Below, piece by piece: positions 34,840 to 43,320 of a stretch of 64,000 nt of DNA. Below the pieces are notes generated by a model. It did no database searches and was not told the DNA's origin. It saw nothing but the letters and a program-made list of their open reading frames with translations. The position numbers and the translations under genes are program-made. Within the stretch, counting starts at the first letter, position 1. Every line of letters starts with the position of its first letter. The stretch spans positions 359,320 to 423,319 of the forward strand of contig NZ_QCZI01000001.1 of the NCBI RefSeq assembly GCF_003097635.1. The letters run 5' to 3'. Origin of the DNA: Flavobacterium psychrotolerans (lineage in GTDB: Bacteria; Bacteroidota; Bacteroidia; Flavobacteriales; Flavobacteriaceae).

Positions 34840-35931
34840 GTGAAACGAAAATACATCCTCCCCTTTTTGCTTCTTGTTCAAATTATTTTCCTGCAAATCG
34901 TTTCGTTTTTTCCGGAATACATTGAGCATTTTTACAGCAATGGGGTGTACCCAATTATTTCCGGTTTTTTGAGGTTTGCGTTTGGCAAGATTTTCTTTTC
35001 TATTGGAGATTGCATCTATTTCTTATTAATTTTCTTTGTTTTAAGATGGTTTTGGAACAAAAGGACATCTTGGACCCGAGGAGCAGCTGAACCGAGCGGA
35101 GCTAAATCCAATTTAAAAAACAATATTTTACAAATTCTAAGTTTCTTTTCCGTATTCTATTTTTTGTTTCATTTACTTTGGGCATTCAATTATTACCGCC
35201 AACCCCTTTTTGAAAAAATGAAAATCAACACCGAATATTCAGATGCTGATTTGTTATTATTTACTCAAAAATTAATAGCAAAAACGAATACCATTCAACA
35301 TCAAATCACAAAAAACGATAGTTTAAAAATTGTATTTCCGTACTCCCAAGAACAAACATTCAAAATGAACTTGGATGGTTACAAAAATTTATCTGATGAA
35401 TATTCTGATTTTAAATATTCGAATTTAAGTGTAAAAAAATCGATTATCAGTTTGCCGCTATCTTATATGGGATTTGGAGGATATTTAAATCCATTTACCA
35501 ATGAAGCTCAAGTAAATTATTTGGGACCTTTGTTCAATTTTCCCACTACAACCTGTCACGAAATGGCGCACCAAATAGGATATGCAAGCGAGAGCGAATG
35601 CAATTTTATCGGCTTTTTAGCATCCGTTAAAAATGAAAATTTGTATTTTAAATACTCAGGATATAGTTTGGCGTTGCGCTATTGTTTGGCTAATTGGGGA
35701 ATTCGAAACCCAAAAACTCTGAAACAATTGCTACAAACCATTCATCCCGGAATTCTAAAAAACTATCAGGAAAGCGAAGAGTTCTGGAAACAATACGAAA
35801 CACCAATTGAAACGGGTTTCCGGATTTTTTATGACAATTTTCTAAAAATGAATCAACAAAAAGATGGCATGGATAGCTACAGTAAATTTGTAGATTTGAT
35901 GGTGAATTATTATAGAGAAAGAGAACTATAA
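34840..35931 (+). CDS. DUF3810 membrane metallopeptidase-like protein carrying an in-frame repeat
   Basis: A 363-residue protein with a GTG start at 34840 (no earlier or nearby in-frame ATG), two or three N-terminal membrane helices (about 4-24, 48-70 and 103-125) and a DUF3810 catalytic-like domain with zinc-binding motif CHEMAHQIGYASESECN. The HExxH plus a downstream Glu (in SESE) suggests a metallopeptidase facing the periplasm. An in-frame 35-bp repeat (35072-35106) encodes TRGAAEPSGAK in the loop between two helices. Substrate unknown. Confidence 0.87.
   Translation: MKRKYILPFLLLVQIIFLQIVSFFPEYIEHFYSNGVYPIISGFLRFAFGKIFFSIGDCIYFLLIFFVLRWFWNKRTSWTRGAAEPSGAKSNLKNNILQILSFFSVFYFLFHLLWAFNYYRQPLFEKMKINTEYSDADLLLFTQKLIAKTNTIQHQITKNDSLKIVFPYSQEQTFKMNLDGYKNLSDEYSDFKYSNLSVKKSIISLPLSYMGFGGYLNPFTNEAQVNYLGPLFNFPTTTCHEMAHQIGYASESECNFIGFLASVKNENLYFKYSGYSLALRYCLANWGIRNPKTLKQLLQTIHPGILKNYQESEEFWKQYETPIETGFRIFYDNFLKMNQQKDGMDSYSKFVDLMVNYYREREL
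35072..35106 (+). repeat. Protein-coding 35-bp repeat, copy in the DUF3810 gene
   Basis: Begins GGACCCGAGG and ends GAGCGGAGCTAAA; 31 of 35 positions equal the pyrF copy (27700-27734), in opposite genomic orientation but the same reading frame relative to the gene, giving TRG-A-AE-P-SGAK. Three of the four differences fall between positions 11 and 17, the fourth at position 22. Confidence 0.8.
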
Positions 35932-35961
35932 GCTAAAAATAAACATACAAATTGCAATTAT

Positions 35962-37266
35962 TTACACTTCATCGCTTGTAAACGTAACAAAACTTTTCTT
36001 TTTATACGGACGAATAATTAACCGTCCCTCACGATCAAAACGAATGTAATTGTATATCCAATTTAAGAAAACTACCGCTTTATTTTTGAAACCAATCAGC
36101 GAAACCAAATGTACGAACATCCATACAAACCAAGCAAAAACACCACTGAAATGGTAGTGGGGCAAATCGACTACCGCCTTGTTGCGTCCTATGGTAGCCA
36201 TGGATCCTTTGTCGTGATATTCAAAAGGAACCATATTTTGTTTATGGATTAATTTTATAATATTTTCTCCTAATAGTTTGCCTTGTTGTAAAGCGGGTTG
36301 CGCCATCATGGGATGTCCTTCCGGATAATTGTCCAATTCCATCATAGCAACATCGCCCACAGCAAAAATTGTGTCGTATCCTTTTACCTGATTGTACTGA
36401 TTTACCCGAATGCGTTTTACGTTTTCAACCAAAGATGCTGCGTCAAGCCCCGAAACTAATGCGCCTTTAACTCCAGCCGTCCAAATTACGGTGGCCGTAT
36501 CAAAGGTCAAATCGGAATTTGTAGTTATGGTTCTACCATCATAATTCGTGACACGAACATTTTTCCAAATTTTTACCCCTAAATTTTTCAAAAAATCTTC
36601 TGCTTCCTTTGAAGATTCTTCACTCATGGTGTTCAGAATTCTGTCACCACTCTGAATGAGATTGATTTGCATTTTCTTGATGTCTAAATCGGGATAATCC
36701 TTTTGAAGAATGGCTTTTTTCATTTCGGCCAATGCTCCTGCGAGCTCTACCCCTGTTGGCCCACCACCAACAAGTACAAAGTTGATGAGGCTGCTTTTTT
36801 CAGAACTGTCTTTGATAAGAACGGCTTGTTCAAAATTTTCTAAAATTAAACTGCGAATATTGAGCGATTGTGGAATGGTTTTCATAGCCATCGAATTGCG
36901 TTCTATTTCCTTGTTGCCAAAATAGTTGGTTTTAGAACCCGTGGCGATTACGAGATAATCGTAATGCAAGTCTCCTATTTCAGTTATAATTTTTTGCTTT
37001 TTGGTATCGATTTCCGCTACTGAGGTAAGCCGGAAATAGAAATCCTTGTATTCCTGAATTATTTTCCGAAGGGGATAAGCTATAGAACCCGCTTCCAGTC
37101 CGCCAGTTGCCACTTGGTATAGAAGGGGCTGAAAAGTATGATAATTGTGTTTGTCTAAAAGCACAACCTGAACATTTTTATCTTTTAATTCTTTGGCTAA
37201 TGCAATGCCTGCAAAACCTCCGCCTATAATTACTATTCTTGGATTTGTAGCATTTGGGATGTTCAT
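35962..37266 (-). CDS. ndh: Type II NADH dehydrogenase
   Basis: A 434-residue NAD(P)/FAD-dependent oxidoreductase that passes electrons from NADH to menaquinone without proton pumping. It has two Rossmann folds (IVIIGGGFAGIALA at about 11-24 and NFVLVGGGPTGVELAGAL around 165), the FAD motif DTIFAVGDVA, and the quinone/membrane-contact helices near the C-terminus (FAWFVWMFVHLVSLIGFKNK). The gene is monocistronic, with a -7 box upstream. Confidence 0.92.
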   Translation of the reverse strand: MNIPNATNPRIVIIGGGFAGIALAKELKDKNVQVVLLDKHNYHTFQPLLYQVATGGLEAGSIAYPLRKIIQEYKDFYFRLTSVAEIDTKKQKIITEIGDLHYDYLVIATGSKTNYFGNKEIERNSMAMKTIPQSLNIRSLILENFEQAVLIKDSSEKSSLINFVLVGGGPTGVELAGALAEMKKAILQKDYPDLDIKKMQINLIQSGDRILNTMSEESSKEAEDFLKNLGVKIWKNVRVTNYDGRTITTNSDLTFDTATVIWTAGVKGALVSGLDAASLVENVKRIRVNQYNQVKGYDTIFAVGDVAMMELDNYPEGHPMMAQPALQQGKLLGENIIKLIHKQNMVPFEYHDKGSMATIGRNKAVVDLPHYHFSGVFAWFVWMFVHLVSLIGFKNKAVVFLNWIYNYIRFDREGRLIIRPYKKKSFVTFTSDEV

Positions 37267-37292
37267 CTATTTAGGTTCTAAGTTGCAAAATT

Positions 37293-37300
37293 CAAAGTTA
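37293..37300 (-). promoter_or_regulatory. -7 promoter box for ndh
   Basis: Minus-strand TAACTTTG, 26 bp before the ATG, again accompanied by a second CAAAGTT word on its upstream side. Confidence 0.5.
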
Positions 37301-37421
37301 CAAAGTTTTAGCTTAAAAAATTTATGATTCGATTGCATAATTTACGTATATCGTACAAAAAATATGATGCCTAATGCCTTTAAATATTGCTAAACCATGG
37401 TGCATCTAATGATAAAAAACG

Positions 37422-37429
37422 TAATTTTG
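37422..37429 (+). promoter_or_regulatory. -7 promoter box for rimO
   Basis: TAATTTTG, matching TAnnTTTG, 19 bp before the rimO ATG. Confidence 0.5.
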
Positions 37430-37448
37430 TAATCCAATTTTTAAATCT

Positions 37449-38762
37449 ATGAGAACCAAATCGTTAAAGAAAAATAAAATCAATGTAATCACCTTAGGAT
37501 GCTCTAAAAACGTGTATGACAGTGAAGTACTGATGGGGCAATTGCGTGCCAGCGGAAAAGATGTGACCCATGAAGCTCCTGCCGAAGAGGAAGGAAACAT
37601 CATTGTGATTAATACCTGCGGATTTATTGATAATGCCAAGGCAGAATCCGTAAACATGATTTTAGAATATGCCGATAAGAAACAACGCGGCTTAGTCGAT
37701 AAAGTTTTCGTAACTGGATGCTTGTCTGAACGCTACAGACCTGATTTAGAAAAAGAAATTCCAAATGTAGATCAGTTTTTTGGCACAACCGAATTGCCTG
37801 CTTTACTCAAAGCATTGGGTGCCAATTATAAACACGAGTTGTTGGGAGAGCGAATAACGACTACTCCAAAAAATTATGCTTATTTAAAAATTGCCGAAGG
37901 CTGCGACAGACCGTGTAGCTTTTGTGCCATTCCTTTAATGCGTGGGAAACACGTTTCTCAAACCATTGAAAAATTGGTTAAAGAAGCCGAAGGCTTGGCT
38001 AAAAATGGTGTAAAAGAATTGATTTTGATTGCCCAAGATTTAACCTATTACGGGTTAGATATATACAAAAAAAGAAATCTTGGAGAATTGCTCGAAGCTT
38101 TAGTAAAAGTGGAGGGAATCGAATGGATTCGTTTACATTATGCCTTCCCTACTGGATTTCCGATGGATGTATTGGAAATCATGAAACGGGAGCCAAAGAT
38201 TTGCAATTACATTGATATTCCCCTGCAACACATTTCAGATTCTATTTTGAAATCAATGCGTCGGGGAACCACACAAGAAAAAACAACCAAATTATTAAAA
38301 GATTTCCGGAAAGCTGTTCCCGGAATGGCAATTCGCACCACATTAATCGTGGGGTATCCTGGAGAAACCCAAGAGGATTTTAATATCTTGAAAGACTTTG
38401 TTCAGGAAATGAAGTTTGACCGAATGGGCTGTTTTGCCTATTCTCATGAAGAAAATACGCATGCCTACTTATTGGAAGATGACGTACCTGATACTGTAAA
38501 GCAAGACCGTGCAAATGAAATCATGGAATTGCAATCCCAGATTTCTTGGGATTTGAACCAAGAGAAATTAGGCAAAACTTTCAGATGTATTATAGACAGA
38601 AAAGAAGGTGGTCATTTTGTAGGAAGAACAGAATTTGACAGTCCAGATGTGGATAATGAAGTCTTAATTGACGCTTCAAAACATTATATCAAAACGGGCG
38701 AATTTGTAATGGTAAAAATTATTGAAGCCACTGAATTTGATTTGTATGGCGAACCTGTTTAA
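37449..38762 (+). CDS. rimO: Ribosomal protein S12 methylthiotransferase
   Basis: A 437-residue radical SAM enzyme that methylthiolates an aspartate of ribosomal protein S12. The N-terminal UPF0004 domain has its three cluster cysteines (TLGCSKN, INTCGF, VTGCLSERY), the radical-SAM cluster is CDRPCSFC (CxxxCxxC), and a TRAM domain closes the protein (FRCIIDRKEGGHFVGRTEFDSPDVDNEV). The SPDVDNEV ending is RimO- rather than MiaB-like. Confidence 0.96.
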   Translation: MRTKSLKKNKINVITLGCSKNVYDSEVLMGQLRASGKDVTHEAPAEEEGNIIVINTCGFIDNAKAESVNMILEYADKKQRGLVDKVFVTGCLSERYRPDLEKEIPNVDQFFGTTELPALLKALGANYKHELLGERITTTPKNYAYLKIAEGCDRPCSFCAIPLMRGKHVSQTIEKLVKEAEGLAKNGVKELILIAQDLTYYGLDIYKKRNLGELLEALVKVEGIEWIRLHYAFPTGFPMDVLEIMKREPKICNYIDIPLQHISDSILKSMRRGTTQEKTTKLLKDFRKAVPGMAIRTTLIVGYPGETQEDFNILKDFVQEMKFDRMGCFAYSHEENTHAYLLEDDVPDTVKQDRANEIMELQSQISWDLNQEKLGKTFRCIIDRKEGGHFVGRTEFDSPDVDNEVLIDASKHYIKTGEFVMVKIIEATEFDLYGEPV

Positions 38763-38805
38763 TTCTAAAACCTATCGTTTTATACCTTTTTTTAAACGTA
38801 TTAAC

Positions 38806-39276
38806 ATGAAAACAATTCAAAAGATATTGTCCGGTGCTTTTATAATATTGTTCATTACTACTACTTCCGCTCAATATGGCAATAATGGTTATGGGAATCG
38901 TTATGGAGGAAGCAACAGAATGAGCCAAATGAACTCCGGAATGAATCAGGGAAGCCGTCAGGAAACCAAAAAGGAAGTTCCGATTGAACTAACTGTTGGT
39001 AAAATAATGGATAACTTAAAAACGGAACTAACCTTAGACGAACTTCAGGTAATAGCCATTTCAAATATCATGACCGAGAGCGTTAAAACACAGGAGGTCT
39101 TGATAAAAAAAGAAGGGTCACAGGAAGACAAACTAAAAGAAATCCAAGCTTTATCAGAAACTACCGATTTGAAAATCATGTACTTGTTGTATAAAAATCA
39201 AAAGGAAAAATACAGCAAGCTCATAGAGGAACGAAAAAAGAGAATGGAAATGATTTCTGAAAGAAGAGGCCATTGA
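38806..39276 (+). CDS. Small exported protein with an Asn/Gly-rich N-terminus
   Basis: A 156-residue exported protein (signal peptide ending TSAQ). After a Tyr/Gly/Asn/Met-rich stretch (YGNNGYGNRYGGSNRMSQMN) comes a helical domain (VGKIMDNLKTELTLDELQVIAI through KYSKLIEERKKRMEMI) reminiscent of periplasmic Spy/CpxP-like helical proteins, though the LTxxQ motifs are not exact. The longer frame from 38722 overlaps rimO, so the ATG at 38806 is chosen. It may be co-transcribed with rimO (43-bp gap). Function unknown. Confidence 0.75.
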   Translation: MKTIQKILSGAFIILFITTTSAQYGNNGYGNRYGGSNRMSQMNSGMNQGSRQETKKEVPIELTVGKIMDNLKTELTLDELQVIAISNIMTESVKTQEVLIKKEGSQEDKLKEIQALSETTDLKIMYLLYKNQKEKYSKLIEERKKRMEMISERRGH

Positions 39277-39424
39277 GACAGTAGCCACTTTCGGATTAAG
39301 TCCAAAAACTATAGGGAAATTTTAAAGCCAATTTACACATTATTTAGGGTAACCCGGAAAACTTCTTATAAATTCAATATCAGAAAAAAGGACTTTCTGA
39401 AAAGATTGACTACTACTCAAAAAC

Positions 39425-39456
39425 AAAAAAACCATCACAAAATGTGATGGTTTTTT
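39425..39456. terminator. Bidirectional terminator between the exported protein and tRNA-Thr
   Basis: Stem AAAAAACCATCACA with TGTGATGGTTTTTT, a very small loop and T runs on both sides. Confidence 0.9.
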
Positions 39457-39462
39457 ACTCTG

Positions 39463-39536
39463 AGCCGGTGGAGGGACTCGAACCCACGACCTGCTGATTA
39501 CAAATCAGCTGCTCTAGCCAACTGAGCTACACTGGC
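39463..39536 (-). tRNA. tRNA-Thr (anticodon TGT)
   Basis: The minus strand folds as a complete 74-nt cloverleaf: D-loop TAGCTCAGTTGGCTAGAGCA, anticodon stem CTGAT with loop TTTGTAA carrying anticodon TGT, T-loop GGGTTCGAGTCCC. The acceptor stem, GCCAGTG with CACCGGC, has one A-C mismatch at 4:69. CCA is not encoded. A canonical promoter lies upstream. Confidence 0.95.
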
Positions 39537-39549
39537 GGTATTACGGGTG

Positions 39550-39580
39550 CAAATATAGAAGTGTATTTTATATTTGCAAA
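39550..39580 (-). promoter_or_regulatory. Promoter of the tRNA-Thr gene
   Basis: On the minus strand TTTG, 19 bp, TATATTTG (-7 at 39550-39557): both elements match the Bacteroidetes consensus at canonical spacing. Confidence 0.7.
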
Positions 39581-39609
39581 ATAAAATCACACTTTTTTAT
39601 TGCTTTTTT

Positions 39610-39879
39610 TTATTGCAATCCGTTGATTTTAGCAATCAATTGATTTGCAGCTTGTTCTAATTCTACGTTGATTTGCTTGAAATGCGCTTTTTTATCTTCT
39701 ACTTTCTTAGCGTTCACTTTAGTGATTAATACATCAAAAGCAGCAATTGCTTCATCGATCAATGCATTAGTGGCTTCGGTTGGTTGTCCGGTAGAGGACA
39801 TTTCAAATAAGTAAACCGCTTCTATAATATCTCCTAAAACGTAGTTGATGTCTTTCTTTAAATTTTTAACGTTTGCCAT
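39610..39879 (-). CDS. Small conserved-type hypothetical protein
   Basis: An 89-residue, all-helical soluble protein (MANVKNLKKDINYVLGDIIEAVYLFE, ending LIAKINGLQ). It has a good -7 box (39915-39922) and lies upstream of tRNA-Thr on the same strand. Similar proteins occur in flavobacteria but have no assigned role. The helical pattern suggests a small bundle. Confidence 0.78.
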   Translation of the reverse strand: MANVKNLKKDINYVLGDIIEAVYLFEMSSTGQPTEATNALIDEAIAAFDVLITKVNAKKVEDKKAHFKQINVELEQAANQLIAKINGLQ

Positions 39880-39914
39880 GGTATTCTATTTTTTTAAATT
39901 TCTTATTTCGGGTG

Positions 39915-39922
39915 CAAAAGTA
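39915..39922 (-). promoter_or_regulatory. -7 promoter box of the small helical protein gene
   Basis: Minus-strand TACTTTTG, matching TAnnTTTG, 35 bp before the ATG. Confidence 0.55.
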
Positions 39923-39944
39923 CACATAAACTTTGAATTTGAAA

Positions 39945-40907
39945 CTATTTAATATAAATTTCTAAGACAGAAGCTTTTCCGTTTAGATTCAATTCGGGAA
40001 TGCTTGCCGGAATTAAAACCGTATCGCCTTTTTTGTAGTGATTCACGATTCCGTTAATTTCAATTGTAAAAGCGCCTTCGGTACACATATAAACTGTAAA
40101 TGAATTTCCGTTTTTAGTAACCTCAAGGCTTCCGTTTAGCGGAATAAAATTGGTAGTGAAATAGTGGCAGTCCACTACTGCATTTGATTTGTTTTCCGTT
40201 TTTTCATAATTCCTTTTAGCCTCCACTCTATTGTAATTGATGGCATCTAATGCTAAATCGACATGCAATTCCCTAGTTTTTCCCTGAGCATCTACCCGAT
40301 CAAAATCATACAATCTATAAGTAATATCCGATGTTTGCTGAATTTCCGCCACCACTAATCCTGCTCCAATGGCATGTACGGTTCCCGTTTCCAGAAAGAA
40401 AACGTCTCCCGATTGTACATGAACGGAATCAAGGATTGTGAGTAATGTTTTATTATTTAAATTTTCGACATATTCCTTTGCATTCGAATTTTCTTTGAAA
40501 CCTACAATGATACGCGCATTTTCATCGGCTTGCATGATGTACCACATTTCCGTTTTTCCAAAAGAATTATGGCGTTTTTTTGCCAATTCATCATTGGGAT
40601 GTACCTGAATCGATAAATCTTCTCTGGCGTCCAAATATTTAAAAAGCAACGGGAATTGTTTTCCAAAACGGCTATAGACTTCAGTACCTAAAAGTTCATT
40701 CGGAAACGCGTTAATGATTTCAGTAAGGGATTTTCCTTTTAATTCGCCATTCGCAATGATGCTCACATCGCCTTCTACGGTAGATAATTCCCAACTTTCT
40801 CCTGTTATTTCAGAAGCAATCGGTTTACCAAGTTCCGTTTTTAATTTTGTTCCTCCCCAAATCCTTTCTTTAAGAATGGGGTTAAATTGTAAAGGGTATA
40901 ATTTCAT
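39945..40907 (-). CDS. manA: Mannose-6-phosphate isomerase, class I
   Basis: A 320-residue zinc cupin that interconverts mannose-6-P and fructose-6-P, feeding GDP-mannose and polysaccharide synthesis. Zinc-binding segments QVHPND (about 104-109) and a later glutamate, plus ETGTVHAIGAGLVVAEIQ, are intact. The protein is shorter than the E. coli enzyme, as usual for Bacteroidetes/Firmicutes forms. The gene stands alone. Confidence 0.93.
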   Translation of the reverse strand: MKLYPLQFNPILKERIWGGTKLKTELGKPIASEITGESWELSTVEGDVSIIANGELKGKSLTEIINAFPNELLGTEVYSRFGKQFPLLFKYLDAREDLSIQVHPNDELAKKRHNSFGKTEMWYIMQADENARIIVGFKENSNAKEYVENLNNKTLLTILDSVHVQSGDVFFLETGTVHAIGAGLVVAEIQQTSDITYRLYDFDRVDAQGKTRELHVDLALDAINYNRVEAKRNYEKTENKSNAVVDCHYFTTNFIPLNGSLEVTKNGNSFTVYMCTEGAFTIEINGIVNHYKKGDTVLIPASIPELNLNGKASVLEIYIK

Positions 40908-41013
40908 TTTCTTATTATTTATTTGGTAATGGCAGAAAGTTATTCCTAATTTGTGTGTTCTACGAATAGACTATTTAATTTAACAGTAGGCTAATATATA
41001 AATAAATCGGAAA

Positions 41014-41469
41014 CTATATGTTTTTCTGGAGAATTTCTAATGCTTTCTTAATGTGAATTTTGCCCGACATGCTATTAAAAATCAGAATAATTTTTCCGTT
41101 TTTATCAGCTACATAAGTTGCTCTTCCAGGAATTAATCCCAGTAAATCATTAGGGACTCCAAAAAGTTTTCTGATTTTTTTATTCTCATCGGATAAAAGC
41201 AGAAAGGGCAATTGGTATTGCTTGCTAAATTTTTGATGCGAGACGACACTGTCACTGCTTATACCAATAATTTCGGCTCCCAAATCCTTAAAATCCTCGT
41301 ATTGATCGCGAAAGCTGCAGGCTTCAGCAGTGCAACCAGGCGTATTGTCTTTTGGATAAAAATACACAACCACTGGTTTTTTTCCAACAATAGTTTGACT
41401 GTCAAAATCGGTTCCATTGGTATCTTTTGCCTTAAAATTTGGAAGTGCATCTCCTACTTTTAATGTCAT
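41014..41469 (-). CDS. bcp: Thioredoxin-dependent peroxiredoxin (BCP/PrxQ)
   Basis: A 151-residue PrxQ-type peroxidase that reduces hydrogen and organic peroxides. The peroxidatic cysteine is in NTPGCTAEACSFRD, with the resolving cysteine five residues later, the PrxQ pattern. The gene overlaps queD by one base (TAATG), indicating translational coupling, and is last in the idi-queD-bcp operon. Confidence 0.95.
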   Translation of the reverse strand: MTLKVGDALPNFKAKDTNGTDFDSQTIVGKKPVVVYFYPKDNTPGCTAEACSFRDQYEDFKDLGAEIIGISSDSVVSHQKFSKQYQLPFLLLSDENKKIRKLFGVPNDLLGLIPGRATYVADKNGKIILIFNSMSGKIHIKKALEILQKNI

Positions 41470-41879
41470 TAATCACCTTTATAGGTTACAAAATTACGGG
41501 GGGTTTCATAAAGAACAACTTCCAAATCAAATTCTGGCTTGATTCTTTTTCGAATCTTATTCCAAATCACAACTACAATATTTTCCGCTGTTGGATTTAG
41601 ATTTTCGAATTCTGGAACGTCCAAATTGAGGTTTTTATGATCAAATTCGTTTTCGACTTCCTCTTTAATGATGTCCGTAAGGAATTTTACATCCATAACA
41701 TATCCCGTTTCCAAATCAATTGCACCAGTTACACTTACAATCAGTTCGTAATTGTGTCCATGAAAATTAGGATTGTTGCATTTCCCAAAAATCAAATCGT
41801 TTTTTTCAAAAGACCAGTCCTTTCGATACAATCGATGTGCTGCGTTGAAATGGGCTTTTCTAGATATGGTTACTTTCAT
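41469..41879 (-). CDS. queD: 6-carboxytetrahydropterin synthase / 6-pyruvoyl-tetrahydropterin synthase homologue
   Basis: A 136-residue tunnelling-fold enzyme. Zinc ligands are FNAAHRL and NFHGHNY, and the catalytic cysteine is in GKCNNPNFHGHNY. In queuosine-type QueD it makes 6-carboxytetrahydropterin from dihydroneopterin triphosphate. The CNNPN-x-HGHNY spacing resembles the PTPS (biopterin) form, so its exact product is uncertain. It is coupled to bcp downstream, and idi lies 23 bp upstream. Confidence 0.85.
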   Translation of the reverse strand: MKVTISRKAHFNAAHRLYRKDWSFEKNDLIFGKCNNPNFHGHNYELIVSVTGAIDLETGYVMDVKFLTDIIKEEVENEFDHKNLNLDVPEFENLNPTAENIVVVIWNKIRKRIKPEFDLEVVLYETPRNFVTYKGD

Positions 41880-41902
41880 TAAAAGGGAGGCATTTAATAA
41901 TT

Positions 41903-42430
41903 TTAAATCTTGTGATCTTCTAAATAATGATAAAATTTATCAAAGATAATCTTGAACCAAACCGTATATATTTCTGGATGAAGCAGTATATCTTCTTTTA
42001 CATCTTCTATTCTCATCCATTTCCAGTCTTCAACCTCTTCCCGGTTAATCGTTGGATTTTCATTAAAATACCCAATCATGACATGATCGAGTTCATGTTC
42101 TGTCAATCCGTTATCAAAGGGGGCTTTATAGATAAAATGAAAAAGCGCTTTTAAATCCGTTTTAAATCCCATTTCTTCAAACAATCGCCTGCTTCCTGCA
42201 TTAATATTGGTTTCGCCGTTGCGTTGGTGGCTACAGCATGTATTCGTCCATAATAGCGGAGAATGGTATTTTTGGTGTGCTCTTTGTTGCAACATGATTT
42301 CATTATCTTTATTCAAAATAAAAACAGAGAATGCCCGATGTAAAACAGCCTTTTTATGCGCTTCCAATTTTGGCATCAGTCCGATTTGCTCATCAAATTC
42401 ATTCACTAAAATAACTTCTTCTTCTTTCAT
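41903..42430 (-). CDS. idi: Isopentenyl-diphosphate delta-isomerase, type 1
   Basis: A 175-residue Nudix-fold enzyme that interconverts IPP and DMAPP for isoprenoid synthesis. Catalytic Cys in WTNTCCSHQR and the catalytic Glu region DHVMIGYFNENPTIN are present, with the metal ligand His in HRAFSVFI and the Nudix-like segment AGSRRLFEEMGF. First gene of a three-gene operon with queD and bcp; a -7 box lies upstream (42447-42454). Confidence 0.95.
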   Translation of the reverse strand: MKEEEVILVNEFDEQIGLMPKLEAHKKAVLHRAFSVFILNKDNEIMLQQRAHQKYHSPLLWTNTCCSHQRNGETNINAGSRRLFEEMGFKTDLKALFHFIYKAPFDNGLTEHELDHVMIGYFNENPTINREEVEDWKWMRIEDVKEDILLHPEIYTVWFKIIFDKFYHYLEDHKI

Positions 42431-42446
42431 GGTTTTTTATGATTGT

Positions 42447-42454
42447 CAAAAATA
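42447..42454 (-). promoter_or_regulatory. -7 promoter box for the idi operon
   Basis: Minus-strand TATTTTTG, matching TAnnTTTG, 16 bp before the idi ATG. Confidence 0.5.
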
Positions 42455-42642
42455 CAAAAAAAGTAACGCTGTTCGTCAGGATTTTGAATTTGTGAAAAGT
42501 TTAACTTGTGTTTGACTACGAATTAAACCGATACTATTCTTAAATTTATAAACATTTTTCGAAGCAACAAGCAAGTGTTAAATTATACATAAAGAAGACC
42601 CCAATTGTAAACTAAATGACATTTTCAGCGTTACTTAATTAG

Positions 42643-42650
42643 TAATTTTG
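42643..42650 (+). promoter_or_regulatory. -7 promoter box for msrB
   Basis: TAATTTTG, matching TAnnTTTG, 24 bp before the msrB ATG. Confidence 0.5.
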
Positions 42651-42674
42651 TATCGAATGTAAAACCAAGAATTT

Positions 42675-43235
42675 ATGAAAAACAGAATATTGCTTTTTAA
42701 GGTAGTAATAATGCTTCACATGTTCCTATTTCAGGCCTGCGGACAAACCGTAAACAAAAAAATCGAACCCAAAAAACCGAATACAATGGAAAACAAAACG
42801 GATAAAATCAAAAACACGTATTACTCTCGCACTAGCACCGAAAAACTCACTATTACTGACGAAGAATGGGAAAAAATATTACCGGAAGCTTTGTATCGGG
42901 TTGCTCGTAAAGCCGAAACCGAAAGAGCCTTTACCGGAAAACTTTGGGATTCCGAAACAAGAGGAACCTACTACTGTGCCGTTTGTGGCAATAAATTATT
43001 CCGATCGAATCAAAAGTTTACCAGTAGCTGCGGCTGGCCCAGTTTTTTTGAACAAGAAAACAAAACGAGTGTTGTTTTTAAAAAAGACAACTCCTACGGA
43101 ATGCAAAGAGTTGAAGCCCTTTGTGGCAGATGCAACAGCCATTTAGGACATCTTTTTGACGACGGCCCTGCTCCTACCGGAAAAAGATATTGCATGAATG
43201 CAGTCTCTCTGGAATTTGAACCCGACACCAAATAA
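42675..43235 (+). CDS. msrB: Methionine-R-sulfoxide reductase B, predicted lipoprotein
   Basis: A 186-residue repair enzyme that reduces the R form of methionine sulfoxide. It has a hydrophobic N-terminus with lipobox LFQACG (Cys22), so is likely membrane-anchored outside the cytoplasm. Structural zinc cysteines are CAVCGN and CGRCNSHLGH; the catalytic cysteine is in RYCMNAVSLEF. It is followed 85 bp later by an exported msrA, giving an envelope repair pair. Confidence 0.93.
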   Translation: MKNRILLFKVVIMLHMFLFQACGQTVNKKIEPKKPNTMENKTDKIKNTYYSRTSTEKLTITDEEWEKILPEALYRVARKAETERAFTGKLWDSETRGTYYCAVCGNKLFRSNQKFTSSCGWPSFFEQENKTSVVFKKDNSYGMQRVEALCGRCNSHLGHLFDDGPAPTGKRYCMNAVSLEFEPDTK

Positions 43236-43320
43236 GATACAATCACTAGGATCCCAAATCGCTATCAATAGCGAAAATTGGCGATATCCAATTCGTTTAA
43301 AAAACAAAGAGTACCTTCGT

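Noticed and set aside
43198..43320. Upstream extension of msrA
   Set aside because: Overlaps msrB and would bury the signal peptide; the ATG at 43321 starts it exactly.
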